Assembly: GCA_030142905.1 (NCBI GenBank)
Contig: JASJOG010000003.1
Location: 2,354,001 to 2,418,000, forward strand
DNA from: Heliopora coerulea
Lineage: Eukaryota; Cnidaria; Anthozoa; Scleralcyonacea; Helioporidae
DNA: 64,000 nt
Direction: 5' to 3'
Position 1 is the first letter of the stretch, and every line of letters starts with the position of its first letter. Position numbers and translations under genes: made by a program. This document shows positions 45,900 to 60,500 of this stretch, one piece after another. Below the pieces are notes generated by a model, which had not been told where the DNA came from, did no database searches, and saw only the letters and a program-made list of their open reading frames with translations.

Positions 45900-48090
45900 A
45901 CCTGTAACGCTGTCAAAAATGAGATTAGAGTAGTAGCACAGGGCAGGGGGCGACCGCCCCCCTACCGGACATTTCTGTAGGAAAATTTAAGCTTGTTGGA
46001 AAATTTGAGGGAGGATAACTTACTATATATATTTCGTTTGCTGAGAAGTCAAAAAACCTTCCGGACTAGAAACGTCAAAAATTGGACATTCGCAGATCAT
46101 AGAAATGATAGAATATTACGGTAAATTAAAATTTGAAACTAATTTAAACATCTTTAACCTAAACCGAATGCAGAAAATCGAACGTTTTCTTTTGAAATAT
46201 GGCAACTGTCTGCTTACAAATTAGCGTGAGAAAATTCATTCCTCGCGGTTCGTGTTGACAGGCGCCTAACAACGTGAAGTCCGCCCATAGCAACGTCAAG
46301 GTTTCATCTGATAAACTTCAACGTTCTAATTTTGAAACAACGCATTAATTAACGCACAGTGCACAGTCAATTGCAAATGCGGTAGTACAAACAGGAAAAT
46401 CGTGTAATCAAATTAGCCTATAAAGTTGTTGGTAACATTTTGTGTTCTGAAAAGAGGTCGGTCAATGCTAGTTGGTTGGCGCCGCTGTGTCCGCGTACTA
46501 CAGCCGAGGCTAGACTGCTGTTACTAATTCTCAACTCTAAATGACTACTAAAAATGCGTTTGCCGTTTGTTCAGGTAACCCGATTTAGGCTAACTCTTGT
46601 CGGAAATTTTTCAAATCTTGCTTCCCCTCCGGAAATTGTTATATACCCCGCTGGATTAGAGGAGGCGTAATTGGGGTGGAACTGAACCTTGGACCGCTGC
46701 CAATTAATTTAACAAACAGGTTTCATCATTTCGATTTAGTCTGCGTAAATGTCATTGTTATCCTTACAGCTTTGTGAAAGCGTTTTAGCTTCTAAAACTG
46801 GTTAGGTTGAACGTTCAGGGTTAGGATCAATGGTGGAATTTAGACGGCATACGTTGTCTGGTTGGCTCTGTACAGCTTGGGTTTATGAGGCATGCCATGC
46901 CGTACACTTCTCTATCACTTGGTAAACAGCTAGTGATGCGCCGATGCCGATACCCAAACATTTGATACCATCGATACCTGGATAAGTACAGTAAGTATCG
47001 ATACTCACGAAAAATATTAATTCAATATCACATGTGATTCCAGGAGGATCAGGACTTCCATACTTTTGGTCTGCACAGAACAAAAGTAGCATGCAATGAG
47101 GGGTAACTAAGTTTAAGCGTGCTAATAGCAAGGTGAATGATCAGGAGTTGTCTCCAATTTTACTCAGGTAATTCTGTGTCCTTTTGGTCAAATCTTTTAA
47201 TCCCTTGGTGTTGTCTCCTATTACTTCTAAATTTCTGTCAGCAAAGAGCCTTGACTTTCGTAGTTGTCGCAACTGTCTTGTTGAAAAAAATATCGATATC
47301 ACTGTCGATATAAAAAAAAGTTCTGTATCGTACTCCAATTGTATCGAAACAGGAAAGCAGGTGTCCCTTTCTCTATAAACAGGGTTACCTTTATCGTTAA
47401 CGAACAGTGGTGTAACCACAGGGAAGTCAGGGGCCCAGGCCACCCTATAAAAAGCTGGGCCATCTCAAGGGAACACTAACAGTCTCTCTAATTGATAAAA
47501 TAATTTCGTCTTCAACCACCAAAATTGACATTCCCACAACTGCAGCAGTACAAGATGACTTTTTTATGTGTTTGTGACTTATCCCGTCAAATCTGCACCA
47601 CATGTTGACCTGCCACTGTAACAGAAAGTCACTCTAAGGTCGGTGAAACAGTGCTTCCACAGGGCAACTTCCAAACTTTCTTTTTTGTTGAATATTCAAA
47701 TTCCCTGAATGTCCTCAAAATGTGACTCTAATTTCCTTAACATTTCCTTGATTACCCAAAAGTAATGTTCCGTTGGGGTATTTTTACGAAGTCAGTGTTA
47801 TTAAACTGGGTCAATTGATCGATCACTTGCAACATTCATGCCACTGATTTTACTGTCAGATAGGTTGTCGCCGTTTCCTCAAAATGCATTCTCCGCCAAA
47901 AAAGGTCGGAAATTTATGAAGCGCATTCCCCCAACCACATAAAAGCTTGACTTAAAATTCATAAATTTGACATTAACCTACAGAAAGGTTAAACGTTGGA
48001 CCCCTGCGTTAGGCATTGTACCTTTCAAGATTTAAACAAAGACTTGAACAATATACACTATAGGTCTTGCAAAGGTAATATATAGTCTGA
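45900..48090. other. Intergenic, no gene seen
   Basis: Between the pogo-like element and COMMD5. A GTGATGCGCCGATGCCGATA motif at about 46933 resembles a hAT terminus; ATCGATA-rich sequence at 46960-47340 may be its body. Confidence 0.35.
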
Positions 48091-48091
48091 T

Positions 48092-48406
48092 TAGAGGCGG
48101 ATCCAGGATGTTGAAAAAGGGGTTTCAGGATAGGTGGGGAAACATAGGCGTGGTAAGCACACTATTCAAGTGGAGTCTGAGGGCATGCCGCGCCAGGAAA
48201 ATTTTGAAAATTAGACGTGACCACTTCTGGTAGCCTCCGAGGGCTTTAGAAAGTGACAGTCTTATATTTACAGTATTAATGAGATTACAGGACATTTAAA
48301 ATAGCTAACTATGTACTTGGTCAGACAAAAAGAAAAAAACTCGCACTCAGCAGACTTTCAAAGGAGTTTCCGTGGAAATCACGGTAACCCCTCTGGATCC
48401 GTCCCT
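48092..48406. mobile_element. MITE-like element with GGCGGATCCAG ends
   Basis: AGGCGGATCCAGG at the left and CTGGATCCGTCCCT at the right form an inverted repeat; the target duplication was not resolved. Confidence 0.5.
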
Positions 48407-48962
48407 GAGACTTTTTACGATCCACGGCAGAAGCGTACCCTGGGGAGGGGCAGGGGGGGCAGTTGCCCTCCCCAACTTTTCGCCTAGATTAAGTTTGTCG
48501 GTACATCCATAACATTTGTCGGTACAGTCACTTGAGCTTCTCCATCGTGGATTTAGTTTGCGTTTGTAATACCAGGATGAAGTCAATAACTAAGTTCCAA
48601 CTTTTAAATTTAAGTGGATGAATAGCTCTCAATGCGAGGAATCCTGTTTCTACTGATAAAAATTACGTGGCTCGTGCGTACCGACAGATATGGTCTGTCT
48701 CAGGTCGTAGTGGTAGCGGCTTGTGGTAGCTGGTTTTAGTGGCTCCCGACGAATGGAACGTAGTTAATTAGAATATTAAACATCAAATAAAAATGTCATC
48801 ACCATTTTAAATTACCGTTATTGTGCATTGTGCACGATTTACAAGTCCTTTTAGTAAATATGTTCTTTTCAAAAAGCAGAAATCAAGCAAATGTAAGAAA
48901 TATCCAAGCTTTTCCCCGGTCAGTACAATCAAATTAGCAACGTCACAAAGCAAAATTTGAAA

Positions 48963-49741
48963 TACAGTGGAACCCCGCCATACGGCCACCTCGTGATTAT
49001 GGCCACTTGTTTTTGTCCCAGCGAAACACCCATACATTTTATGTGAAAACCCCGTTAATGCGGCCAATGGCCACATTGTGAAATCCCGACATCTATATTC
49101 CTTTATAAATTCACCTCGTTAATACGGCCATTCAAACCAAATGTGCATTCCGAAGGACAGATTAGTGATAAATGAAAATAAATATTGAGAAACAATAACG
49201 AAAAAGTCTTTGACATGACAGTTAATTGAAACAGTCTTTGACATGTCATATCGTTGACTTTTAAAATAGCCATTTCCTTTCCAACGTCAGGAATGTAATA
49301 CTACCTCTATTAAATGATTAAGGAAAGTAAAACTTGACAAACAATATCCGCTAAATTGAAAGATAATTAAGTCATTGTACTTGCACTGAACAAGTCAATC
49401 AAAAGTCACAGATTTTTTTTCAAAATCCTGTTGGAAGTTAATTTGTTAATGAGAGTAACATGTAAAATTGGGGAGTTTGGGGCCTTTGATTAGAAAAGGA
49501 CAGTAAGTATAGCAGATTGTTCCTGTTTATAAGATTCAGTTATTTTTCTTACTGTCTAGTTCCGTTTCAGTTAAATGATATCTGCATTCCAGATGCTTAA
49601 GAACAGTAGTTTTGAGGTGCAGTTGTGATGCAACTGTCATGACGCCACTGAAGAGACCAGCCATGAAATTTGACCTCACCCCGTTAATACGACCAGATAC
49701 TTACGGCTTGTTGGTGGCCGTATTAAAGGGGTTCTACTGTA
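48963..49741. mobile_element. Non-autonomous pogo/Tigger-like element, TA duplication
   Basis: TACAGTGGAACCCCGCCATA at the left and TATTAAAGGGGTTCTACTGTA at the right form long inverted ends inside TA. GGCCAC-type blocks recur subterminally. No transposase is seen. Confidence 0.75.
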
Positions 49742-49849
49742 TTACAAAATTACTTATAACTTTCATTATAACTAATCTCTAAAATTTTACACTAATTAAA
49801 AATGCTAAAACTGGTATAAACGTTGTTGTATCCAATTTATAGATAAAGG

Positions 49850-50342
49850 TGTCTATATGTGACCTGTAAGAATCGTCTTTCCCCCAAGCAAGGCTTTAAA
49901 TTGCTTAACCGTTATTTCATTCGCCTTAACATACGATGATAAATTATTCCAGGATTTAGCGCTAGTGTAACTAATGCTTTTCTTCAAGACACCTGTTTTT
50001 GGCTTATCCAATTGGTACTACGAAGTTGGTATTGCATAGCTTAAACAAATTAGCCATGTTTTCCGGCACATCCCCATTTCTAACCTTGAACATAACTAAA
50101 GCTCTTTTATGGTTCCTCCTTTCTTTTAGAGTTTGCCAATTTAGTTCATTTAATAAGTCACTTGTTGGAGTCTCATATGTTTTGCCTGTGATTATTCTCG
50201 CCGTTCTGTTTTGAATTTTCTGCATTTTATCAAGAAGATAATTACTACAACTTTTCCCGACTAAATTGCAGTAATCCAAGTATGGAAAAATTGAAGATTT
50301 GTATACTGTAGTAAACGTCCATGTTGTGGTTTCAAATCGCAA
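49850..50342 (-). mobile_element. LINE reverse-transcriptase C-terminal fragment
   Basis: The minus strand reads SSIFPYLDYCNLVGKSCSNY, then LDKMQKIQNRTARIITGKTY, then ELNWQTLKERRNHKRALVMF. After a frameshift near 50010 it continues DKPKTGVLKKSISYTSAKSW and QFKALLGG and ends near 49850. This is the end of a non-LTR reverse transcriptase of a subfamily different from the copy at 33867. Confidence 0.8.
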
Positions 50343-50765
50343 TCCAATGTCTTGTCTAGATCGTCGAAACGTGTGGTATGTTTACAAGCGGTTTTCTATG
50401 AAATCATCGATCGAAGGCTATTATTTTAAGTTCAATACTTTCGAAGCCTTTTTTAATAGTGACGATGATGCTCCTTTAACGACAAAATAGACCATGACGA
50501 AATTTTCAATTTTAAATGGAACATGTTGCCAGTTAAATGATGAAAAATTCAGTACAGAACTCTAAAACAGAGACTTGGTCTCAAAAATGCCTGCTGTGCG
50601 GGCTAAAATGTTTCTTGTGACAAACATTGGCGTAATAGACGAATTATTTGACTAAAATGAGCAAAATTTGAGTTCGACGCCCACGCGGAAATTTTAGGTT
50701 ATTCTTAATTTTCGGTACTGTCCAGAAAAATTGAAAATTTAAACCTCAGATCCAGCTAATTTGTC

Positions 50766-51063
50766 TTTGACCCTTTCCGGTCTGAACATCTCTTGTTGGC
50801 GAGTAAAATCGTCTTGCGTCAGCCAGACTAAATAAAATATTCGAGTATGGACGAAGAAGAGCTAAACCTTAGCTTCAGTTCGGAATATGGAACCAGAAAA
50901 AACAAATAAAATGGCCAGCAGTAATAGGAGGTACAATTAACCAAGTGCACTGTCTGAGGCTATTCATTTACCCTTTGTAGAATCACTCCCCTTGACGAGT
51001 AAAAGTGTCTGACGTTAGCCACAGTAAAATAATGCAAGACTGATCCTGCTGTGTACGAATTAA
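50766..51063 (+). repeat. Two copies of the TTAACCCTTT repeat, CpG kept
   Basis: Copies at about 50769-50862 (GGCGAGTAAAATCGTCTTGC) and 50967-51063 (GACGAGTAAAAGTGTCTGAC). A third, more diverged copy lies at 54161-54294. Confidence 0.65.
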
Positions 51064-51509
51064 TCTCAATAGTTATGAGCAACAGCTAGTAATTACACTA
51101 AAATGTCAATGTGACGACTTATGTTGGAGAAGTTCGACATCCTTTTTATAAATAAAAAGTTGCGAACACATGACGAAGTTTCAGTAGACCACGCCCACTG
51201 CTGTTTAACGTTATCCTTTCGTTCACATCTCAGAAAGATGTCTTGTATTGGTCTATCTACAGTGTATGGAACATCGATTGGTATATTATGGTACATTAGG
51301 AACGTTTTCTTAAATTTATTGCGGACACTTGTTTCCATGGTAAATATATTCTCAAAAAATATTTATAAGAACAAAATTAATATTTTTTATCAGGGACAGC
51401 CTATTTCATACTTTCCTTAACATACAGTTTTATATAACTCTGGTTCTCCCTTCAGCTGTTCTTTTAATCTGTTCAGCGTATGTAAGATAACAGTAACTGC
51501 TAAGTTCAC

Positions 51510-54500
51510 CTAGTCTTGTATTTTTAAAATGTTTCGTTTTTCTAAATCCTCCATTTCCTTTAAGATGTAAGCCACGTCATACTCCAGTTCATTGAATTTT
51601 GATAAAGAAACCTGAAAATTAAATAAACAATGGCACAGTAAATTATAACTTTTACTTAACTTTGCGACAAACCTAGACACGACCTGGATAAGTTGCAAAA
51701 TGGACGCGGGAGGTTATCTTTCTATAGGCAATCCTTAAAGCAACCGATCAGCATGTATAATTTGCGTATGGACCGAAAAACAAACCCAGCCAATCATACA
51801 ATTTTAAGTGTCTTTATTTATATTGGATAACCCTATCAACTACCTGAGCTGTGCTCCCTAGAGGTCCAGTAGGGGCCACCCCTCATGGGTCCAGTGTTAA
51901 TACATAGGAGGAAACCGGGGTACCCAGGGAAAACCCACGATACTTGGTAGAGTCAAACTGGACAACATTATTATCACATCTGATCAAGGTAACTTTAATC
52001 AGGCAACAGCACAGGCCCTGGATCGAATCGCAGTCCCAGTGGTGGGAGACACGCCCACTACCACTTTGCCACCAGCTCCCCATGAAGTCTAATATCAGTT
52101 TACTGTTTATTTACTGCTTTGAATGTGTATAAAAAGTGGGTTTAAGGGTTGAGATTGGCAAACTCTGAACTGTACACTATTCCCAGTATAAGTATAAAAA
52201 GGTACACCCAGAAAGCATTAGCGACCTTCATGGAACTTTCATACACAATATTGATACGTTATTGGTCGGAGACAACTATTTAGTAAAAAAAGGCGATTCT
52301 ACATTATTGCTTATGCTATGAAAACGTTCTTGACGCGTACTTTTTATGCTGTCATGAAAAGCTGCAAACCTTGTTTTTCGGCTCAAAATGTGGGGATGTC
52401 TAATTAAGTGCTTTCTCAGATCTATTCTTAACTACTCAAGTCGCCGGTAATTACTAACGCTAAGATGTAGAAAGATTTAATTTTCTCCTCTTCCGAATAA
52501 GATAAATTCTAATGGCAATAAAAAGTTCCAATAAGCACAGAAATTGCAAACAAATGAGACATCCCAAGTCTTATTATATTCGATTGGAAAGGAACGTATG
52601 TTTACTCAAAATACTAAGGTGCGGCGTCATTTATACTACGACTCTGATTTCCGCTCGGTAAATCTTCCGTCAGACTGTATGTTTTCAAGTGTGTCGCGGT
52701 TTAATTGAAGGATCAGGGTTTCTTCCGCCCAGTTTTATGCTCTTAAAGTTTTAGGTGACAACTTTTTCAGGGCGTGTAACAGGTCAGCCCACCTGGATCT
52801 GCTATGTGATTAATATACAGGTATGTTCGTATTTTTTCTCTTACACTGAACGGTGAACAGGAGATTGTCTGATAAAAGTTTTGGTACAGTTTAACGAAAG
52901 GTAAACATATCAAATAATTTTTACAATTGACGACAAAGGTTGACATGAGATCATCACGGTACGGTCCGTGAACATACTTGAAACAAAATTTGGATATTTC
53001 TCCAAAGAACAGAAGAAAGTTTAAGAAAACTTATACTCAAGAAAAAACTGGCACTTTGTGCTCTGTTCAAGAGAAAATTCTCATAAAAGGTAGTTTTTTT
53101 AGTTGGAAGCCTGAAAGGTCAGAGTTTGGTAGACGAAGTACTCATTCTCTAATTTTGATATTCTGGAAATGGGTAAGAAAAAACGTTTCACTTTGGGAAG
53201 ATTTTTAGAGCTCAAACAACGTCAAGATCAGGTGAAATTTGACGTTGTCACGCAAAATTGAAGAGAATATTCCGCAGTGCCTCAACCTTGAGCTACAGAG
53301 AAACTCTACCACGGCGGAGCCCCAAAGTAAAAATACGAAAATGATAACATTATTTCTCGAGTGCAAGAGCAGGAGCGTAACACTATCAACATTGTTTACT
53401 CATTAAACTGAAGGGGCTACCATTCATAAAATTAAGCTTTTTGGCCAGTTTATTAAGACTTACGATAAATCAGATAAAGATGTCACTTTGAAGGTCTCAA
53501 GAAAATGTAAGCACCATTAGTTTTCCCAATTATTTTAAAGCTTTACTGATGTACCTTTCGTAAGGCAAAACAAATGCGTTTATAGCGACAGTTTTAAGTG
53601 CTGCAGACTGTGAGGACGATACCATTTAATCTCACTGGAACCAGGGTCGCCGAGAGAATTAGCGGGGCCTGGGGCAAAACTTTTTCCGGGGCCCTATTTA
53701 TGGCGTCATAGGAGTCATTCCATATGGTCAAAACCAACCCATACTAAATCCTTCCAATTATGGGAGCCCCTTTGAGTTGGGCGCCCGGGGCAATTTGCCC
53801 CCCTGCCCCCCCCCGCTCTCGGCGGCCATGACTGAAACTTGCTCGGACTTGTCAGAGGCGTGTCGGGGATTTTTGATGTGTTGCCTATGGTGAAATTTAT
53901 CTCCAATCAAAGAGGAAAAAGCGATTTTTCCCCCCATCCTAGTAACAGAAACGAGGCCATAAAATTCAATTAGAATTCTAAGTTCCACGACACACTTTTT
54001 GACAGAACATGGGAAGTTTTACTCGTCATCATTCCGTGCCACAAAACCTACCCCCCCCCTACTCTGAGCGGTAACGACAAAGTGTCAGGTAACGATAGTG
54101 TCAACTACCCAAACGTATTAAGATTAAATTTAAATCCCCTTCACAAAAACTCTGGGATATTTACTTATTCCCAACTGAGACATCTCCCCTTGGCGATATG
54201 TCTCACCTGAAAAACACCTGGCGCTACCCTGAGTAAAATAATGCACCGTTAGCCGGAGTAGATATTGAAGTCGGACGCGCCAGGAAAGAGTTAAGCATGC
54301 ACTCAGTAATATTTTTGGTAACTTTAAGAATGTCTACATTTTCTTCAATTAGTTCGCTAGATATTAATTTTGATATTGTCATACGGAGAACTTCAACGAA
54401 CATCTTGAACGCTTATCTAGGCCTTAAAAATAAAGCAACACTGGGCCAAAGTGTACTGTACTTCAAAATACGAGGACAAATTAACCTCAAATGATCTAAT

Positions 54501-57500
54501 GTTTCCATCAGTTGATTTTACTTCCATTAAAACAGTTGGAACCAGCACTCTGTTAAGTGAACTGTTAACAAACAAAAACAAAAAAATGATTAACATTTAT
54601 AAAAACGAGCTTAGAAGACATAAAAAATTCTCACCGAAAACAAATACTTACCAAAACGCATTTGAAAGTGGAAACTTTTGCACATTGTATTTTTACGAAA
54701 GTGAATGACAAACGCAATATGAAATACTGCAGAATTTCATGATTTAACAAACGCTTTTACACGTACACTTTTACTGAATTAATTCCAGTGTGAATAAAAA
54801 TTCCGCAAAATTTTTGCCAATTTTAAATACTAGATTTATTGTATCGAATTACCGTTGTTGGCATACCAACTGAAAAATCCCCCTTATTACTTTACCAACT
54901 TAAAATACGATCATAGCTCTCCTACTCAGCCAAATTCCCATTTATGGGCTTAACAACCATTCCTGAGTTATGACTAGGGAATGTACACTGTATGAGGAGA
55001 GTAAAAACTAGCCAAACTACCTTAAATATGCCCTCCTTCAACATTTGTCGCATACATCCATGTTTCGGCACATCCAGCTCAAAACTGAAAAGAAGGGAAC
55101 CTTGTCCTTTTCCATGTTTTCTCTAGAAGAGTTTCTTTGAAAAGCTCGCAGGGTATAAACCATTATTTTGGAGTTGTTCGAACTCTCTCTTCACAAGATC
55201 GTGCAATATTGCGCGAAACTTAAGTTGAACCTGCACATTAGTTTGCCATCTGAGTCTCGGTAGCTCAATGGTTAAAACGTTTCGCTGGTCATCAAAAGAC
55301 TGCGAGTTCTATCCCCGTCTAGGACTCAGAAATCGTTTTTCTGAGGGTGTGATCTTGGTGAATGTCCACACATGTTGATTTCACCAAACTCCCACCCGTA
55401 CTTTGTAGAATTCAACTCAGTCGATCTCATTATTAGTGTATGGTGGCTGCCGCATAGACAGCACATACGTTGAACCTGCCACTTAGCTCGCCGTTTATGT
55501 CTTGGTACATGTAGCTCAATGGTTATAGCGTGCCAGGTTGCGGGTTTGATCCCCGTCCTGGCCTGGGAAATAACTGATTTTCCGGCATGAAATATATTTC
55601 TAACAAATTTAGAGAAACAGAGCTCGAAGATTTTTCGGCAGACATGGCTCTCGCATTTACACGATTTGCCCTTTCTTTTGAACATCCCGTTCTACCAGAT
55701 TCCTATTTGACCCATACAGCATCAGTAATGTATTAAAATGAAAATTATCAGTCTTAAATCAAACCCAGCTGGGTCTAATATATGTCTATACAAGCCCAAT
55801 ATTCTTATTTGTAATTTGATGGCCTAGTTGACTGAGTTTCTCTATGTAAGTACTAGAGACTTTAGTAACACAAACTTCCAATATGGCGATTCTAAATGAA
55901 ACGGACGCTATTTTGCTGATCATTTTGTGTCCATTTTCCTCGAAGGAATATGTACTGCACACTTAATTATGACTGTCACGGTAAGTTAGCCTACGGTAGA
56001 TGCCTAAAATGGATTAAATTATCTAATAAATTAGCTGAGAAAAATTATTATGAACAAAAAAGATAGTTTACCTGGTGGATATAGCCACGTCTACTCTCCA
56101 TTTTAGTGATTCTAATCCTGGCAGATGTATTCTGTTGCTCAACACAGACATGTTAATATCTGTATGGCTGTATTAAAAGAAACATACATGTACACAAATA
56201 TTACTGAGAGAAGAATTGGGAAAGAAGAGGCTCAGGCCATTTGAATTTTTGCAACACAACTCAATTCATTAATAATTTTTGAATTTTCCAAATTTATAAC
56301 GTGAATTATACCCCATTTAACCCAACAAAGGATTTCTGATAAACCCATTATGGGGTAAGGGCACACAGACACTGTACAATTTTACACAGCCTAATTCCAG
56401 ACAATTGTTTTAGATAAGTTTAAATGAGTTTTGTAAAACTTCTTTCATGTTTTTGCTGTCTGTTCAAGTTTAGACAGTGAAAGAATGTTTGCCAAGCTAA
56501 TTTATAACAATAGTTAGCATGAAATAAAGTGTTCTCACATCACTTGGTAAAAGACCACCAATCAGAACACTAAAAATATGGTACATCAGTGTACAGAAAT
56601 TTAATATTAAATCTATTTATTGAGCACATGTGAAGCTCTCAGAGATATGGTATTCCACAAGATTAACAATGCATTTTTAGCATTCCAAAATAATGGTATA
56701 CAGATGATTATAGCATCAAATATTTCCTGCCCAAGCCCCCATAATTCTCAAAATATTGCCTAGTCTGCAGTACAGTCCTAATAACAATTTACTTATCCAC
56801 AATACATTTTATAATTTCTAACAGACTACAGTATACTAAAAGTTATATCTAAAATTTATGCTGCAAGGACGAATTATTACTGCAATTTGTCAAAGCTTAA
56901 TAGTCTTTAATGTTTATAATCATTTGTGTTTGTTTCCTTGAAACTGCTCAACTACTGTGCATCTGCTGCACACCAGTGCATTTTCATCTGACAACTTACC
57001 AATACAATGAGCTTCTGTGAGCATTTTTGATTGGGTTTGTTGTCAACACCTAATCAATCATTAGGTAAAACAGGCCAGGTAAACACATTGAAATCAATGT
57101 GTTTTTAAATGAAAATGTAAATATTCCTTTACTATCAAATCACAAAATTCATGATAATGGGTAATCAATCATCCTTTAACCCTTTTTGCAATAACTAAAT
57201 GCCCTACTTATTGTTTTTTAAGAGGTTTTGTCATAAGGGCATATTTCACATATCTTTTTAAACTTTAAAAAATGTCATAATTGTTTGCACATTTTAAAAA
57301 ACCCCTTGATTTTGGGAACAGTTTCTACAAAATAAATTTTCATGCTAAGCTTTTCCATGCTTTACACACTATCCAGAACCAGCTGACAACTTTAGGAAAT
57401 AAAGGAACAAAAAGATTCTGAACAATAATGTAATCCTGACAACTCAAGATGCAAGTTAAAATCGAGAGAATTACAATGAAATTGTGATATTTCATCTTTA

Positions 57501-60500
57501 TTTCAAAGACATCATCAGACAGACTAATTACAAAATCAATGCCAGGATCTACATATACAAGCAGTATGATGACATCATCACTGAAGAAGAAGGAAACCTA
57601 TTGGATATTTACAGGATGGATGCTAATTAATGTCACAAAAGATCTCTCTCTTTTTACTTAATTGTTTTCATACATATACTTTCTCTCCACACTCTGTCAG
57701 TTCAGTGATGATGTGTCAATGATTAATTAGCATCCATCCTGTAGATATCTGATAGGTTTCATTCTTCCTCAGCAATGATGTCATCACACTGCTTGTATAT
57801 ATAGATCCTGGCAATGTTTTTGTAATTAGTCTGTCTGATAATGTCTCTGAAATAAAGATGAAATATCACAATTTCATCATAATTCTCTTGATTTTAACTC
57901 ATATCTTGAGTTATCAGGATGACATTATTGTTTGGAGTTTGTTTCTACCTTTATTTACACACTATTATGACCGATTTACAAAGTTTGGTCAACAGCAAAA
58001 AGGAGGAGGAAAGTTTGTGAGAAAAGTTCATTATCCACATACAAATTGTACTGTACTAAAATAAAACCTATTCCAAAAAATAGAGACATCTTGGAAAACT
58101 CAAGATGTGAGTCAAAACAAGACAAGTATATGAGACTGTAATATTTTAATTTTATGACAAAGTCATCATCAGACAGAATGATTAACAAAACTGACTATTA
58201 CAGTCTCATTTACTTGTCTTGTTTTAACTCATATCTTGAATTTTCCAAGATGTCTCTATTTTTTGGAATATGTTTTATTTTATACTTTTTGAAGTTGTTG
58301 GCTGGTTTTGGCCTTTGTACTGTACTGAACAGCACAAATTTTAAAGCAAATTGTAAATATTGTAAATAAAGCAAATTGAGCCAGAAATTTGGGCAGTTAG
58401 CATGGAACATGCATACTTTCCTGAAATACTCATTGGAGCCAAAAGTGGCTTTGGATTTTAAGTACAATTTCATTTTACTCATGGCCATTTTCCCTTTACC
58501 AGAGGCTATGGTTACAATAGCCACAATAAAATCTGAGCCCAGCTAGCCTCATCTGGTTATTCTTTTTTAAAATTACTGTATAATTACATTGACAAACCTA
58601 GGTTGTCAAATCAAAATCTTATCACAATTTGCAATTGTGATAAGGGTTCAACATGACATGGTTTCATTTTTGGATTTGTTTTGGGTTGATTTTTTTTTTG
58701 TTACATTCACTGCTTAAGTAATTATAATCTTCACATCATTACAGCACTACTCACTTTTGTGTATCACTATGAATCTTATCTTTACACTAAATAGAATATC
58801 TTACCTTTTACCAAAAAGAGTTTTAGTAATTTCTTCAGTGAAATTTTCTGGAATTCTAGAGGTAATGATTCAAAATAAACTATGAATGTACATAACAGTA
58901 CCAGATCAAAAAGAAGTAAAAAGCAAATATTATGAGTACAAATACTGTATACTGTAACTATTTCTCAGTTTTATAGTATAGTCAAGGAGGGCAATTGTTA
59001 TGTACTCACACTTGGAGGGTAAATATTACACACCTTATTTTGTGGTATTCTTATCATAGAATCCAACTTTAAAACCTTCTATCACATAGTTCAACTATTT
59101 CTTTATATTTCTAAGCTGTTAAACCATATGTAAAACATGCATAGCCACTAGAACATTGCACACTTTCAACAGCTGTAATTCTTGACCAGATATCAAGTTT
59201 CAAAGCCCATGACTTGACTTTCTATTCTTGCCAAGCCCACTGGCAATACCCAAATGTTTCTGACATGTTTTGAAGGTTTACTATATGACCTTTAAGCTGT
59301 CTAACTTTGGTTTCAATTATCTTTGCACAAATAGCCACAGCTGTATGCATAATATTTTCCCTCCACTTTTATTCCTGTATGGGTAAATATTATGCACTTT
59401 CCTGCCAATTTATTAAACTTAAATCAGCACAGTAATCGGTACATAAATGTGCTTTAAAATTCTTGTAACAATCTGATTAGGAACTTCTTATTACCTTTAA
59501 GACATGACTGATCTAAACAAGTGTATTTGACTGCTGAGTAAGCACTTAGACTATCTTCCTGTAATAGATAATTGTGTGCAATCATGATTAAGAAGTGAAA
59601 GTTTACATTTTTAGCATGGGCAACATTTCTCTCACAATTGACTTAGGAAAACCTTGCCCCAGACATATGTTTAAAACTTTTCCTAAGGCTGAATGCCCAT
59701 AAGATGCTAATGTGCAGTCACATTTGGGCATTATGTCTATCATCATATTGATGCAAACTTGAACCTTAGACCATGTAACATGTTAATTCCATTAGAGTTA
59801 GCAGTTTCCCTATTTACCTAGAAAAATGGATGTAAAATAGGCAATACAAGTTGTTAACCAGACTATTTCATATAATAAAGCACTACATCCTGCATAAAAG
59901 TTGCATTTTTTTCTCAATACTAGACTTCCAACATCTTAGTAGATCATGTTACCATATGTTAGTGTTTAAAAAGATAGTTAGTCATGTCTTGTTGCATAAT
60001 AGTCTACAGCTACCTTTTGGCAAATATTAACCTGAAAAACAGCCTTCAGTCTCTTGAGGCTAGGATGGTAAGTTTAGAAGAACAGGAAAATAAGCTTTAG
60101 GTGCAAAATTTTCATACGTAACATTTCAGTGCTGACGCATAAGTTTCACTAGTTTTGGAGGGTAAACTTTATGCAATGACTTTTTCTTCTTATTGGATAT
60201 TAAAAAGCTGAAGAACTAAAATCTTTCATGGGTATTAAAGTAACCAAGGTCAGTTATAGCACTAAGCATCTAACTTTGAGCAGGAGGGGTGTTCTGTGAA
60301 AAAATCAAACATTTACTGAAAATGCATAATAATTACCCTCCTTGACTATACAGTGACATGAAATGTTACAATTAGAAATGTATGTTATGAGCCCAATGAG
60401 GTGGTAAAACTTACTTGTATGAAAGTAATTCTGCTTTAAATGCTTCTTGTTTTATTGAAGTTAAAGGTTGCCTTAAAGTTGCTTTGACAATTTTATGAAG

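Noticed and set aside
47141..47443. 100-codon minus-strand frame
   Set aside because: Low-complexity overlap with a probable hAT remnant; no recognisable motif.
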